Positions 35,231 through 45,275 of a stretch of DNA of 64,000 nt are shown piece after piece. A program made the translations under genes and the position numbers. Under the pieces are notes generated by a model. That model was not told the origin of the DNA and did not search any database. It saw nothing but the letters and a program-made list of their open reading frames with translations. Source of the stretch: an uncultured Porphyromonadaceae bacterium. Lineage in GTDB: Bacteria; Bacteroidota; Bacteroidia; Bacteroidales; Muribaculaceae. Where the stretch lies: positions 3,453-67,452 of the forward strand of contig CALKRW010000042.1 in NCBI GenBank assembly GCA_937989585.1, written 5' to 3'. Each line of letters begins with the position of its first letter. The stretch's first letter is position 1.

Positions 35231-37039
35231 CTATTTGATTTGTAAGTTGCGGCGGATGAAGGCGTCGGAGAGGTCAGAGGCGAGCTGGAGTTGGTCGGCA
35301 GTCTCGGCGTCGACGGGTGCGCCGACGATGCCTTCGCCTCCGGAGCCGAAGGCGGCTCCGGGATGTGCGGGCGACAGAATGTTGATGCCTGCTCCATGCC
35401 AGGGGTATTTGCCAAGTCCTGAGAGAGTCAGGATGGTGGGGTAGATGTCGACCTGGCCGACAGTCTTGGTGATTTTCCCGCCCACGGGGGAATTGAGGAT
35501 AATGAGCGGGGTGTAGCGTCCGCGGGAGACAATGGGGCATGCGTCTGCGAACCCTTTACGGTCGTTTCCGAGGGCTTCGTGGTCGCCGATAATAACAATG
35601 AGTGTGTCATCGAAGTCGGGACGGCCTTTGATGTAGTCGATGAGGGTGTGAAGCTGAGAGTCAGTATAGTGGGCCATTGTGATATAGTCGGAAAGTCGCT
35701 GAGGAAGTCCGGAAACGCTGAACGACGGGTCGCGCAGATTATCAGGCAGACGGAATGGACTGTGTCCCGAGTAGGTGATAAAGGTGAGCATGCGGGTGCT
35801 TTTGACGGGCCAGTCATTTCCGAGACGCGCCACGCTCTGGCGCAAAAAAGAGCCGTCACTCAGTTTAGCCGGGTTGCCGATCATTTCGTCGAGTTCCCAT
35901 GCGCTGCGGTCGACGAGAGCGTCGTAGCCGAACGAGCGGGCTATGGCCTGCTGATTCCATGTGATGGGTTTGTCGCAGGTGTAGATGATTGATTTAGAAC
36001 CTGGATGGACTGAGGCAAAGGCTTTATTGAGCGAGGGATAGTCGTTGTTGGGGTATTTCATGCTGTAGACTGAGTTGTGCATGGGCATGAGACCGGTACA
36101 GACGAGAAGCTGGCAGTCGATGGAGCGTCCGGCGCCTACCTGGGTCAGGACGTTTGGCACATAGAGCGTGGTGCTGTCAGCAATGAGCGAGTTGATGTAG
36201 GGAGTTATTTCTTTACCACCTATTTTTGATTCAATCGGCCAACTCTCAAGACTTTCGCAGACGATAAGCACAAGGTTTTTGCGCGGGACGATGGAGTCGG
36301 GAGTTTCGCCCACGTGCGAGTCATGCTTGTCTATCCAGGTGCGAATACGTTCTTCGGGCCATGATTTCTCGGCGAGATATGCATCGATAAGGCTATGTGC
36401 GATGTGCCCTGGAATGGTGTAGGTGGGGACTCCGGCCGTGAAATAATAGCAACTTTGGATGAGAGAATCGTATGCTTTGTAAAAACCGCCTCTAACGACG
36501 AATCCTATTGAACAGATGAAAGCCATTATCGCGGCAACTGCGCAATAGCGACTTTTTGAGTGAAAGATAATGGCATCTTTGTGTTTGCGTGAGTATCTTT
36601 GTGTCAGGAATATGCCACCGCAAAGGATAATTGGGAAGCCGATGTCGAGCAGCCTGACAGATTCGGTGACGCTTTCGGTGAAGTCCATTAGATTGCCCAC
36701 AAGAAGATAACTTTCCGGCGGAATGGCCTGAAGATAGGTGCGGTAATACATGAGATTCGCCTCCATAATTATGGTTGCAATTACAATGAAGGTCCATCCG
36801 ACCCATTGACGGCGAGAAAGGACATAGGGCAAAGTGATAATCATGGCCATGGTGAGATTGCATGTCCATAGCATCCAGTCGCTCATGGGTCTGAAAGTTG
36901 TACCGGCGCACCAGTCGATTAAGAACCAAAGTTGAAGAGCGATGGCTGTGAGAGTGAAAGTGCCTGTGGCTGAGCGCCAAAGGTCGCGGCCGGCCACAAA
37001 GTGAATAAAGCGCTTGAAATATATTTTTGCTTTTTCCAT
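35231..37039 (-). CDS. LtaS-like membrane sulfatase/phosphoglycerol transferase family protein
   Basis: A 602-residue protein of the LTA synthase/sulfatase family. About five N-terminal membrane helices (residues ~27-180) precede an extracytoplasmic sulfatase-fold domain. The metal site is readable: NLVLIVCESLESWP (Glu262) and VIIGDHEALGND near the C terminus. The nucleophile position, Thr in LtaS, reads Ser306 in GAGRSIDCQ. Relatives transfer phosphoglycerol or phosphoethanolamine groups onto envelope glycans or lipids; the acceptor here is unknown. I use the ATG at 37039 (MEKAKIYFKRF), preceded by a -7 box TAACTTTG on the minus strand at 37063-37070. The upstream ATG at 37144 adds an unlikely basic extension. 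The gene sits between two direct repeats. Confidence 0.85.
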   Translation of the reverse strand: MEKAKIYFKRFIHFVAGRDLWRSATGTFTLTAIALQLWFLIDWCAGTTFRPMSDWMLWTCNLTMAMIITLPYVLSRRQWVGWTFIVIATIIMEANLMYYRTYLQAIPPESYLLVGNLMDFTESVTESVRLLDIGFPIILCGGIFLTQRYSRKHKDAIIFHSKSRYCAVAAIMAFICSIGFVVRGGFYKAYDSLIQSCYYFTAGVPTYTIPGHIAHSLIDAYLAEKSWPEERIRTWIDKHDSHVGETPDSIVPRKNLVLIVCESLESWPIESKIGGKEITPYINSLIADSTTLYVPNVLTQVGAGRSIDCQLLVCTGLMPMHNSVYSMKYPNNDYPSLNKAFASVHPGSKSIIYTCDKPITWNQQAIARSFGYDALVDRSAWELDEMIGNPAKLSDGSFLRQSVARLGNDWPVKSTRMLTFITYSGHSPFRLPDNLRDPSFSVSGLPQRLSDYITMAHYTDSQLHTLIDYIKGRPDFDDTLIVIIGDHEALGNDRKGFADACPIVSRGRYTPLIILNSPVGGKITKTVGQVDIYPTILTLSGLGKYPWHGAGINILSPAHPGAAFGSGGEGIVGAPVDAETADQLQLASDLSDAFIRRNLQIK

Positions 37040-37170
37040 AGATGTCAGTCTGAAATTCAGTTCAAAGTTACGAAAGATTTCTTTTCGGCGTATTCCTTGA
37101 TAAGTTTTTCCTGAACGTCGTCGGGGAGAGCCCGTGGGAGGCAAACTTCAGGGTGAAAGATTACCGGCAA

Positions 37171-37225
37171 GTTAGGAAAAAAACTTTTTAGCGAGCCTTG
37201 TTTTTAACTAAATTAACTTAAAAGC
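37171..37225. repeat. Direct repeat, copy B (55 bp), upstream of uvrA
   Basis: Second copy of the repeat at 35090-35143, about 51 of 55 positions identical. It lies about 95 bp before the uvrA ATG. Looser similarity continues to the left of both copies (AGGCAAA and TTTCTTTTCGG-like blocks). Confidence 0.85.
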
Positions 37226-37267
37226 CCACAATTAATTGTAATCACGGTCTTGGAAAGGTCGGCACCG

Positions 37268-37298
37268 ATTGTCATGTCACGGGAAATTTGTAACTTTG
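37268..37298 (+). promoter_or_regulatory. uvrA promoter
   Basis: TAACTTTG at 37291-37298 with ATTG (three of four matching TTTG) at 37268-37271, spacer 19 bp. The leader to the uvrA ATG at 37321 would be about 15-20 nt. Confidence 0.65.
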
Positions 37299-37320
37299 TA
37301 AGTTTAATAATCGCATCTTA

Positions 37321-40182
37321 ATGAGCACACAGACCATACAGCATAACCAATCGAATAACAGAACAGCCGTTGCGTCCTCGCGGCAACAGGATATCATCAT
37401 CCGTGGCGCGCGTGTCAACAATCTCAAGAATGTTGATGTTGAACTACCCCGCAACAAACTCATAGTGGTCACCGGCCTTTCCGGGTCCGGCAAATCGTCG
37501 CTCGCCTTCGACACGCTCTATGCCGAGGGACAGCGGCGCTATGTAGAGAGTCTAAGCGCCTATGCGCGTCAGTTTCTTGGCCGTATGGCGAAGCCAGAGT
37601 GTGATGCCATATCAGGCCTGCCACCGGCTATTGCAATAGAGCAGAAGGTCAATACGCGCAATCCACGCTCCACTGTAGGCACATCCACCGAGATTTACGA
37701 CTACATGCGCCTGCTTTTCGCCCGTGTGGGCCGTACGTTTTCACCCGTCAGCGGGCGCGAGGTGCGTCGCGAGAGTGTCGACGATGTTCTTGCACATATA
37801 GCCTCATTGCCAGAAGGCACGCGCATAGCCATAACTGCGCCGGTAGTCCTGCCCGAAGGTCGCCTCTTCGCTACACAACTTGAGGTCTATTTCAAGGCCG
37901 GTTATTCGAGACTCTACCGCGAGGGTGAGTTTATTGACATCGAGGAACTGATGACTTCGGGGAATGTCCCGGCCACCGCCGACGGCTACAGTCTGCTTGT
38001 CGACCGCACGGTCGCGAGCAGCGACAAGGAAGAGGTTTCGCGTATGGCGGATTCGCTGGAGACGGCCTTCTTCGAGGGACATGGTGAACTTGACCTTGTT
38101 GTCTTCGGTGAAGAAGGACCTGAGACACGGCGCTATAATACCCGTTTCGAGGCAGACGGCATAACCTTCATCGAGCCGTCCGAGTCGATGTTCAATTTCA
38201 ATAATCCTTATGGAGCATGTCCCCGCTGCGAGGGCTTCGGCAAAACCATAGGCATCGACGAGCGTCTTGTGATTCCCAACAACGACCTTTCGCTCTTCGA
38301 GGACTGTGTTGTCTGCTGGCGTGGCGAGAAAATGAGTGAGTACAAGCGCGAGTTCATCTCTTATGCCGTACCACTGGGCTTTCCCATCCACCGTGCCTAC
38401 CGCGACCTCACGCCCGAACAGCGCGACTTGCTCTGGAACGGTGTCAAGGGACACCGCGATGTCAGCATAAACGGCTTCTTCGAATGGATAGCCACTCAGC
38501 AGCACAAGATTCAGTACCGCGTCATGCTTGCACGCTATCGCGGAAAGACTCTCTGTCCCGAGTGTCATGGCTCGCGTCTGCGTAGCGAGGCCTCGTATGT
38601 CAAGGTCGCCGGCAAGTCCATTACCGAACTTGTGACAATGTCCGTGGCCGATTTGCTCGCATGGTTCGAGAACCTGAGCCTCGATGCCCGCGAGAGCAAG
38701 ATTGCAGAGCGTCTGCTGATAGAGATCAAGAACCGCCTCAACTTCCTTACCAACGTCGGTCTTGGCTACCTGACACTCGACCGTCTTTCAAATACCCTGA
38801 GCGGCGGCGAGAGCCAGCGCATCAACCTTGCCACTTCGTTGGGCAGTTCCCTTGTAGGCTCGATGTACATTCTTGACGAGCCTTCTATCGGCCTTCATTC
38901 CCGCGACAATGACCGGCTGATAGGTGTTCTTCGCCGTCTGCAACGCCTCGGAAATACTGTGGTCGTTGTTGAGCATGATGAGGAAATCATGCGTCGTGCC
39001 GACTATATCGTCGACGTCGGGCCTGCGGCAGGACGTCTTGGCGGCGAGATTATCTACCAAGGTCCTGTAGACGGTCTCGCAAGTGCGGAAAAGTCCTACA
39101 CACGCCGCTATCTTGACGGCGAACTCAGCATACCCGTTCCACGTACCCACCGCCGTTCGTCCTCATATATCGAGGTCAAGGGTGCGTCGGAGCACAATCT
39201 CAAGAACATCGATGTCCGTTTTCCACTCGGCCTGATGACCGTTGTGACCGGTGTAAGCGGTTCCGGCAAGTCAACTCTCGTCCGCGATATCCTCTATAAG
39301 GCCGCCGGACGCCGTCTTGGCGAGGATGTCGGCACTCCCGGGCAGTATTCCTCCCTTGGGGGCGATCTCGGACGTATCGGAGCGGTGGAGTTTGTGGACC
39401 AGAATCCTATTGGCCGCTCGAGCCGCTCGAATCCAGCCACATATCTTAAGGCCTATGATGCTATACGCAAACTTTTCGCCGACCAGCCGTTGTCCGTGCA
39501 GATGGGCTTCACGGCCGGACATTTCTCCTTCAATGCCGAAGGCGGCCGTTGCGAGGAGTGCAAGGGCGAGGGCACAATCACCATCGAGATGCAGTTCATG
39601 GCCGACATCACCGTCGAGTGCGAGGCCTGCCATGGCAAGCGCTTCAAGCCGGAGATTCTCGAGGTGGAATACCGTGGCAAGAATATTTCCGATGTGCTCG
39701 ACATGACTGTCGACGAGGCCATCGAGTTCTTCTCACAGAGCAAGGGTTCCGACGAGAAGAAGATTGTCTCGCGCCTTCAGCCACTTCATGACGTCGGCCT
39801 CGGCTATATCAAGTTGGGACAGTCATCATCCACTCTGTCGGGCGGTGAGAACCAGCGCGTGAAACTCGCCTTCTTTCTCTCGCAGGAAAAGCCGGTTCAT
39901 ACGCTCTTTATCTTCGACGAGCCAACCACCGGCCTCCACTTCCATGACATCCACACATTGATGGATTCCTTCGACCGTCTGATCTCGCGCGGACACACCA
40001 TTGTCATCATCGAGCATAACCTCGACGTAATAAAATGTGCCGACCATATCATCGACATAGGACCCGAGGCGGGTGACGCCGGAGGCTGCGTTGTCGCGAC
40101 AGGCACACCTGAAGAGATTGCCGCCTGCCCTGACAGCATAACCGGGCGTTACCTACGCGACAAACTTCCTTCTACGCATTGA
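37321..40182 (+). CDS. uvrA: Excinuclease ABC subunit A
   Basis: A 953-residue UvrA, the DNA-damage sensor of nucleotide excision repair. Two ABC ATPase modules are present: Walker A sites [20 protein letters not shown] and [13 protein letters not shown], and signatures [13 protein letters not shown] and [14 protein letters not shown]. Zinc-binding Cys pairs are visible ([25 protein letters not shown]...CEACHGKRF). A start at 37321 adds about 20 poorly conserved residues before the conserved [13 protein letters not shown], and it fits the promoter. The first codons are duplicated 2.2 kb upstream. Confidence 0.97.
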   Translation: MSTQTIQHNQSNNRTAVASSRQQDIIIRGARVNNLKNVDVELPRNKLIVVTGLSGSGKSSLAFDTLYAEGQRRYVESLSAYARQFLGRMAKPECDAISGLPPAIAIEQKVNTRNPRSTVGTSTEIYDYMRLLFARVGRTFSPVSGREVRRESVDDVLAHIASLPEGTRIAITAPVVLPEGRLFATQLEVYFKAGYSRLYREGEFIDIEELMTSGNVPATADGYSLLVDRTVASSDKEEVSRMADSLETAFFEGHGELDLVVFGEEGPETRRYNTRFEADGITFIEPSESMFNFNNPYGACPRCEGFGKTIGIDERLVIPNNDLSLFEDCVVCWRGEKMSEYKREFISYAVPLGFPIHRAYRDLTPEQRDLLWNGVKGHRDVSINGFFEWIATQQHKIQYRVMLARYRGKTLCPECHGSRLRSEASYVKVAGKSITELVTMSVADLLAWFENLSLDARESKIAERLLIEIKNRLNFLTNVGLGYLTLDRLSNTLSGGESQRINLATSLGSSLVGSMYILDEPSIGLHSRDNDRLIGVLRRLQRLGNTVVVVEHDEEIMRRADYIVDVGPAAGRLGGEIIYQGPVDGLASAEKSYTRRYLDGELSIPVPRTHRRSSSYIEVKGASEHNLKNIDVRFPLGLMTVVTGVSGSGKSTLVRDILYKAAGRRLGEDVGTPGQYSSLGGDLGRIGAVEFVDQNPIGRSSRSNPATYLKAYDAIRKLFADQPLSVQMGFTAGHFSFNAEGGRCEECKGEGTITIEMQFMADITVECEACHGKRFKPEILEVEYRGKNISDVLDMTVDEAIEFFSQSKGSDEKKIVSRLQPLHDVGLGYIKLGQSSSTLSGGENQRVKLAFFLSQEKPVHTLFIFDEPTTGLHFHDIHTLMDSFDRLISRGHTIVIIEHNLDVIKCADHIIDIGPEAGDAGGCVVATGTPEEIAACPDSITGRYLRDKLPSTH

Positions 40183-40221
40183 TGTGCATTGCCATCAGGC
40201 ACAGATTCGACATTGCATAAA

Positions 40222-40259
40222 ATAAAAGGACTGAAGCCCGACGGTTTCAGTCCTTTTAT
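40222..40259. terminator. Bidirectional terminator between uvrA and the mutase genes
   Basis: Perfect 14-bp stem ATAAAAGGACTGAA (40222-40235) / TTCAGTCCTTTTAT (40246-40259) with a 10-nt loop and T/A-rich arms on both sides, between convergent genes. Confidence 0.9.
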
Positions 40260-40296
40260 GATTAACGGGTGTCGGCTTTATCGCCGCATGTGAGAT

Positions 40297-42435
40297 TTAT
40301 TCAGCGGTCTGGTTGAGAATCTCGAGCATCTTGATGGCCGATGCGGGGATACGTGTGCCGGGGCCGAAGATGGCGCAGACGCCGGCCTTGTAGAGGAAGT
40401 CGTAGTCCTGGGCGGGGATTACACCGCCGGCGGTTACGAGGATATCCTCACGGCCAAGTTTGCGGAGTTCTTCGATAACCTGCGGGATGAGGGTCTTGTG
40501 ACCGGCGGCAAGCGAGGAGACGCCGAGAATGTGGACGTCGTTCTCCACAGCCTGGCGGGCAGCCTCGGCAGGTGTCTGGAAGAGGGGACCCATGTCGACG
40601 TCGAAACCGCAGTCAGCGTAGCCGGTGGCTACAACCTTGGCGCCGCGGTCGTGGCCGTCCTGGCCCATCTTGGCAATCATGATACGGGGCTGACGGCCTT
40701 CGCGCTTGGCGAAGTCCTCGCACATCTGCTGTGCGCGCTTGAAGTCGGGATCTTCTTTGGTTTCGTTTGAGTACACGCCTGAAATTGTTCTGATTACTGC
40801 TTTGTAACGGCCTACGACTTCTTCGCAGGCATCTGAGATTTCGCCGAGGGTGGCGCGCAGACCGGCTGCCTTTACTGCGAGGTCGAGCAGGTTGCCGTCC
40901 TTGTTGCGTACACATTCGGTGATGGCCTTGAGCGCTTCCTGCACCTTGGCTTCGTCGCGGTTGGCCTTGAGGTCCTCGAGGCGGGCTATCTGTTCGTTGC
41001 GGACCTCGGTGTTGTCGATTTCAAGGATATCGATGGGATCCTCGTGGTCAAGACGGTATTTGTTGATGCCGACGATGGTCTGACGGCCTGAGTCGATGCG
41101 GGCCTGGGTACGTGCGGCGGCCTCTTCGATACGCATCTTGGGAAGTCCGCTCTCGATGGCCTTAGCCATACCGCCGAGTTTCTCGATTTCCTGGATGTGC
41201 TGCCATGCGCGGTGGGCGATCTCGTTGGTCAGGGCCTCGACGTAGTATGAGCCGCCCCACGGGTCGACCTGCTTGGTGACCATGGTCTCTTCCTGGATGT
41301 AGATCTGGGTGTTGCGGGCGATACGTGCCGAGAAGTCGGTGGGCAGTGCGATGGCCTCGTCAAGAGCGTTGGTGTGCAGGGACTGGGTGTGGCCCAGGGC
41401 GGCGCCCATAGCCTCGATACATGTGCGGCCTACGTTGTTGAAGGGGTCCTGCTCGGTGAGCGACCAGCCGGATGTCTGCGAGTGGGTGCGCAGAGCCAGC
41501 GATTTCGGGTTCTTGGGGTTGAACTGCTTGACAATCTTGGCCCAGAGCATACGTGCTGCACGCATCTTGGCAACCTCCATGAAGTAGTTCATGCCGATGG
41601 CCCAGAAGAATGACAGACGGGGAGCGAAGGCATCGATGTCCATGCCTGCGTTTACACCGGCACGAAGATACTCGAGACCGTCGGCCAGGGTGTAGGCGAG
41701 TTCGATGTCGCAGGTTGCGCCGGCCTCCTGCATGTGGTAGCCCGAGATCGAGATGGAGTTGAACTTGGGCATGTTCTGCGAGGTGTACTCGAAGATGTCG
41801 GCGATGATTCGCATCGAGAATTCAGGCGGATAGATATAGGTGTTGCGCACCATGAATTCCTTGAGGATGTCGTTCTGGATTGTACCGGCCATTTCCTCGA
41901 GTTTCGCACCCTGCTCGAGACCTGCGTTGATGTAGAAGGCGAGTACGGGGAGTACGGCGCCGTTCATGGTCATCGATACTGACATTTTGTTCAGGGGAAT
42001 ACCGTCGAAGAGAACCTTCATGTCCTCGATTGAGCAGATGGACACACCTGCCTTGCCGACGTCGCCGACAACGCGGGGATGGTTGGCGTCATAGCCGCGG
42101 TGTGTGGCAAGGTCGAAGGCTACGGAGAGACCCTTCTGACCGGCGGCAAGGTTGCGGCGGTAGAATGCGTTTGACTCGGCAGCGGTCGAGAAGCCTGCGT
42201 ACTGGCGGATGGTCCAGGGACGCAGGGGATACATGGCGCTGTACGGGCCGCGAAGGAAAGGAGGAATACCCGAAACGTAGTTCAGGTGCTCGAGACCTTC
42301 CAGGTCGGCTTTGGTGTATATGGGCTTGACGGGAATCAACTCGGGGGTAAGCCAGGTCTCGCCAGCGGCGGGAGCGGCAGCGGGGGCCGAGAAACCGTCT
42401 TTGGTAATATCGATGTTTTTGAAATCAGGTTTCAT
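40297..42435 (-). CDS. mutB: Methylmalonyl-CoA mutase, large (alpha) subunit
   Basis: A 712-residue adenosylcobalamin-dependent mutase subunit interconverting succinyl-CoA and methylmalonyl-CoA. The TIM-barrel substrate domain has [21 protein letters not shown] and the [19 protein letters not shown] segment. The C-terminal B12 domain has the base-off cobalamin motif DGHDRGA and later GVSSLAAGH. It follows the small subunit by 39 bp, so the two form one operon. In Bacteroidales this enzyme leads from succinate toward propionate, consistent with the fumarase here. Genes for the epimerase and decarboxylase are not in the window. Confidence 0.97.
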   Translation of the reverse strand: MKPDFKNIDITKDGFSAPAAAPAAGETWLTPELIPVKPIYTKADLEGLEHLNYVSGIPPFLRGPYSAMYPLRPWTIRQYAGFSTAAESNAFYRRNLAAGQKGLSVAFDLATHRGYDANHPRVVGDVGKAGVSICSIEDMKVLFDGIPLNKMSVSMTMNGAVLPVLAFYINAGLEQGAKLEEMAGTIQNDILKEFMVRNTYIYPPEFSMRIIADIFEYTSQNMPKFNSISISGYHMQEAGATCDIELAYTLADGLEYLRAGVNAGMDIDAFAPRLSFFWAIGMNYFMEVAKMRAARMLWAKIVKQFNPKNPKSLALRTHSQTSGWSLTEQDPFNNVGRTCIEAMGAALGHTQSLHTNALDEAIALPTDFSARIARNTQIYIQEETMVTKQVDPWGGSYYVEALTNEIAHRAWQHIQEIEKLGGMAKAIESGLPKMRIEEAAARTQARIDSGRQTIVGINKYRLDHEDPIDILEIDNTEVRNEQIARLEDLKANRDEAKVQEALKAITECVRNKDGNLLDLAVKAAGLRATLGEISDACEEVVGRYKAVIRTISGVYSNETKEDPDFKRAQQMCEDFAKREGRQPRIMIAKMGQDGHDRGAKVVATGYADCGFDVDMGPLFQTPAEAARQAVENDVHILGVSSLAAGHKTLIPQVIEELRKLGREDILVTAGGVIPAQDYDFLYKAGVCAIFGPGTRIPASAIKMLEILNQTAE

Positions 42436-42474
42436 ATTTCTGTTCGTATTGTTTTTGTGGGACGGTTTGCTGGT

Positions 42475-44319
42475 TTATTTGAGAAGTCGTTTGTTGAAGT
42501 CGCGTAGGGTGTCGAGCACGTTAACGCGTACGTGTACGTAGTCGTTGATTCCCTGGGCCTTGAGTTCGTCCATGCAGGCGGGAGCGCCGGCTACAACGAA
42601 TTCGGCACGGCCGTTGAGGTATTTGAATGCCTCGGGAGCGAGTGTGGCGTATTCGTCATCCGACGAGCAGAGGACAACGATGTCTGCCTTCTTCTCGAGT
42701 GCGGCGTCGATGCCTTCCTCAACAGTGTCGAAGCCGAGGTTGTCGATAATCTCATAACCGGCGCAACCGAAGAAGTTGGTCGAGAACTGGGCGCGTGCGA
42801 GACGCATGGCCAGGTTGCCGATGGTCAGCATGAACACGCGGGGACGGTTCGAGGCGGCCTCGGTGGCGAGACGCAGTTCCTCGAAGTCGGTGGCGGCGCG
42901 GCGCATCGACAGGGCCTCGACCTCGGATTCGTGCTTGCAGCCGCAGTTGCAGCATTCTTTCTTCTCGATCTTGTCTGCTGCCATCTCGTTGATGTTGGGA
43001 TACTGGTTGGTGCCGAGCAGAATCTCTTTGCGGCGGGCAACGTCGGTGTGGCGCTTCTCGCATGATTCGTTGACGGCCTTCTGAACTTCGCCTTCCTCGA
43101 CGAGTTTGAAGAAACCTCCCTTGGCATCGATGTCAAGGAAAGTCTTCCATGCCTCGGTTGCAAGGGCTACGGTCAGGACCTCAACGTAGTACGAACCGCC
43201 TGCGGGGTCGACTACCTTGTCCAGGTGAGCCTCCTCTTTCAGGAGGAACTGCTGGTTGCGGGCGATACGCTCCGAGAATTCGTCGGGTGTCTTGTAAGGT
43301 GTATCGAAAGGCACGACTGTAACGGAGTCGACTCCGGCAAGTGCTGCCGACATCGATTCTGTCTGGCTGCGGAGCAGGTTCACGTGTGCGTCGTAGATTG
43401 TCTGGTTGTAACGAGATGTGGCGGCGTGGCATACCATCTTGCATGAGTCTTCGCTGGCGGGCTTGTATTCCTTGACTACCTGTGCCCAGAGCATGCGGGC
43501 GGCGCGGAATTTTGCGATTTCCATGAAGAAGTTTGACGATGTGCCCATGTTGAACTTGACGCGCATGGCAACTTCGTCGGCGCTTAGTCCTGCGTCTGTG
43601 AGGGCGGTCATCCATGCCGAGCCCCATGAGATGGCGCAGCCGAGTTCCTGATAGATATATGCGCCGGCGTCGCAGAGCATTACCGAGTCAACAGCCAGAC
43701 AGCGGCAGTTGGGAACCTCTGCCAGGACCTCGATGAGGGCCTTGGCGTTGGCAACCATTTCGGGGTTGGGCTTCGCTCCGTGACGGAGTGCGGGTTTAAG
43801 GGGATCGTAGTTCAGTGATCCGTGGAATGTCTTGCACAGATTGCGCTCCTTGAGGTAGGCCACGAGTACCTTGCCTAATTCAAGGGCTTTGCCGGGACAG
43901 CAGTTGAGGTTGATCTCAACTTTTTCCAGGTCGATGCCGTCAAGAAGTGTGGCAACAGTTTCCGCTGTGGCTTCCTTTACTTTGAAACCGAGAGATGTCA
44001 CGCCTTTTGTGAGTACGTCCTTGGCCTTGGCGTTGGCTTCGGATGCGTCCTCGGCGATGATGTCCTGACGGGTCAGCCAGTCGTTGTTCTCGCGTGTGCC
44101 GCGTACATAGGGGAACTGGCCGGGCAGCGAGTCGGTGGTTTTCAGTGAGGCTGTGTCCTCGGCACGGTACATGGGCTGGACGTTGAAGCCTTCGTTGGTT
44201 CTCCAAACCAATTTTTTGTTGAAGTCAGCACCTTTAAGGTCGGCTTCTACTTTGGCGCGCCACTCATCGTAACTTACGCCGGGAAATTGGTCGAACAGTT
44301 TTTCTTTGTTTTCTGCCAT
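42475..44319 (-). CDS. mutA: Methylmalonyl-CoA mutase, small (beta) subunit
   Basis: A 614-residue small subunit of heterodimeric methylmalonyl-CoA mutase. It has the same architecture as MutB but is non-catalytic: the C-terminal domain lacks the DxHxxG cobalamin motif. Recognisable parts are FPYVRGTRENNDWLTRQDI, PGKALELGKVLVAYLKE and VVDPAGGSYYVEVLT. Around residues 452-460, in the linker before the C-terminal domain, lies a Cys cluster (ECCNCGCKH) that I do not know from well-studied homologues. First gene of the operon. The 338-bp gap upstream (44320-44657) holds an AACCTTTG -7-like box pointing at it and a separate one for the YigZ-family gene, and otherwise nothing I can identify. Confidence 0.95.
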   Translation of the reverse strand: MAENKEKLFDQFPGVSYDEWRAKVEADLKGADFNKKLVWRTNEGFNVQPMYRAEDTASLKTTDSLPGQFPYVRGTRENNDWLTRQDIIAEDASEANAKAKDVLTKGVTSLGFKVKEATAETVATLLDGIDLEKVEINLNCCPGKALELGKVLVAYLKERNLCKTFHGSLNYDPLKPALRHGAKPNPEMVANAKALIEVLAEVPNCRCLAVDSVMLCDAGAYIYQELGCAISWGSAWMTALTDAGLSADEVAMRVKFNMGTSSNFFMEIAKFRAARMLWAQVVKEYKPASEDSCKMVCHAATSRYNQTIYDAHVNLLRSQTESMSAALAGVDSVTVVPFDTPYKTPDEFSERIARNQQFLLKEEAHLDKVVDPAGGSYYVEVLTVALATEAWKTFLDIDAKGGFFKLVEEGEVQKAVNESCEKRHTDVARRKEILLGTNQYPNINEMAADKIEKKECCNCGCKHESEVEALSMRRAATDFEELRLATEAASNRPRVFMLTIGNLAMRLARAQFSTNFFGCAGYEIIDNLGFDTVEEGIDAALEKKADIVVLCSSDDEYATLAPEAFKYLNGRAEFVVAGAPACMDELKAQGINDYVHVRVNVLDTLRDFNKRLLK

Positions 44320-44624
44320 AACTGAACGTTATAAATGATTGTATTGGGATTTTTTAATTTGTCTTGCAGACGGATTTTTGGATTGATTCAAGATTGGCCC
44401 GAGGTGGTCTGACGCCGTGCCGCGGGGTGTTTTCTGGCTTTATGTTCCTTTTCGAGTGGCAAATTTACAAATTAAACTCCAATTCGCAAAGGTTATACCT
44501 TGTAAATATAATGCCGTTTACACTCTGTAATTAAAATTTATATGGATTGAGGTTCGGGGCACACTAAAAATTATTTTTTTCTGAAATGCTTAAAATATAT
44601 TGTGATATGATTCCGGGAATCTGC

Positions 44625-44632
44625 TAACTTTG
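44625..44632 (+). promoter_or_regulatory. -7 box for the YigZ-family gene
   Basis: TAACTTTG at 44625-44632, 25 bp before the ATG at 44658. An ATTG at 44599-44602 stands 22 bp upstream, slightly long for a -33 box. Confidence 0.5.
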
Positions 44633-44657
44633 TAGCCGTGAAAAGACATTTAGTTTT

Positions 44658-45251
44658 ATGGCTGATACCTTCTACACAATATCCGCCCCATCCGAATCGG
44701 TGACTCGCGAGAAGATGAGCCGCTTTCTGGCGTTTGCTTTCCCGGTGTCGACTGTCGACGAGGCCAAGGAGCGCATTATCGCGATAGCCAACAAGTTCCA
44801 CGATGCCCGCCACGTCTGCTGGGCCTATATGCTCGGAAGTGCCAGGGATGTCTCTGCCTCGAATGATAACGGCGAGCCCTCGGGAACTGCAGGTAAACCC
44901 ATTCTAGGGCAAATCAACTCGCTTGGACTGACCGATGTCGTTGTAATCGTGGTGCGTTACTTCGGCGGAATCAAACTCGGGACTTCCGGCCTTATTGCCG
45001 CCTACCGTGAGGCTGCGAGGTCGTGTCTTGAAGCTGCCGAGATTGTCGAGAAACATGACATGGTCACTCTTGATTTTACATTCCCCTACATGTCCATGAA
45101 TTCGGTGATGAAAATCGTTAAGTCCCCTGGGGTCAGGGTGCTTAGTCAGGATTTCGACAATTCCTGTTCCATGGCTGTGGAATTCCGGGCCGACGAAGAG
45201 CCCCGTATCCGAGGAATGCTTGATGGCATTGACGGACTTACCTTCGCTTAA
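44658..45251 (+). CDS. yigZ: YigZ/IMPACT family protein
   Basis: A 197-residue member of the YigZ/IMPACT family (UPF0029). The N-terminal domain has the signature DARHVCWAYMLG, NDNGEPSGTAGKPIL and VVRYFGGIKLGTSGLIAAYREAA. The C-terminal half is the DUF1949-like alpha/beta domain. Eukaryotic IMPACT affects translational stress control; the bacterial role is not established. It starts a short plus-strand group with the exonuclease/endonuclease-family gene 24 bp downstream. Confidence 0.92.
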   Translation: MADTFYTISAPSESVTREKMSRFLAFAFPVSTVDEAKERIIAIANKFHDARHVCWAYMLGSARDVSASNDNGEPSGTAGKPILGQINSLGLTDVVVIVVRYFGGIKLGTSGLIAAYREAARSCLEAAEIVEKHDMVTLDFTFPYMSMNSVMKIVKSPGVRVLSQDFDNSCSMAVEFRADEEPRIRGMLDGIDGLTFA

Positions 45252-45275
45252 CTTTTTTTATAATAAATGTGGATT

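Noticed and set aside
37040..37144. N-terminal extension of the LtaS-like protein, and an alternative C-terminal-like peptide (VQEKLIKEYAEKKSF) on the minus strand
   Set aside because: The extension overlaps the -7 box and has no family match. The short peptide has no start codon or partner sequence; it may be a gene remnant, but the evidence is too thin to list.
35090..37225. The repeat-framed segment as an insertion sequence or integrated element
   Set aside because: No transposase or integrase, no terminal inverted repeats and no tRNA target are visible; the repeats are kept as a finding with the mechanism left open.
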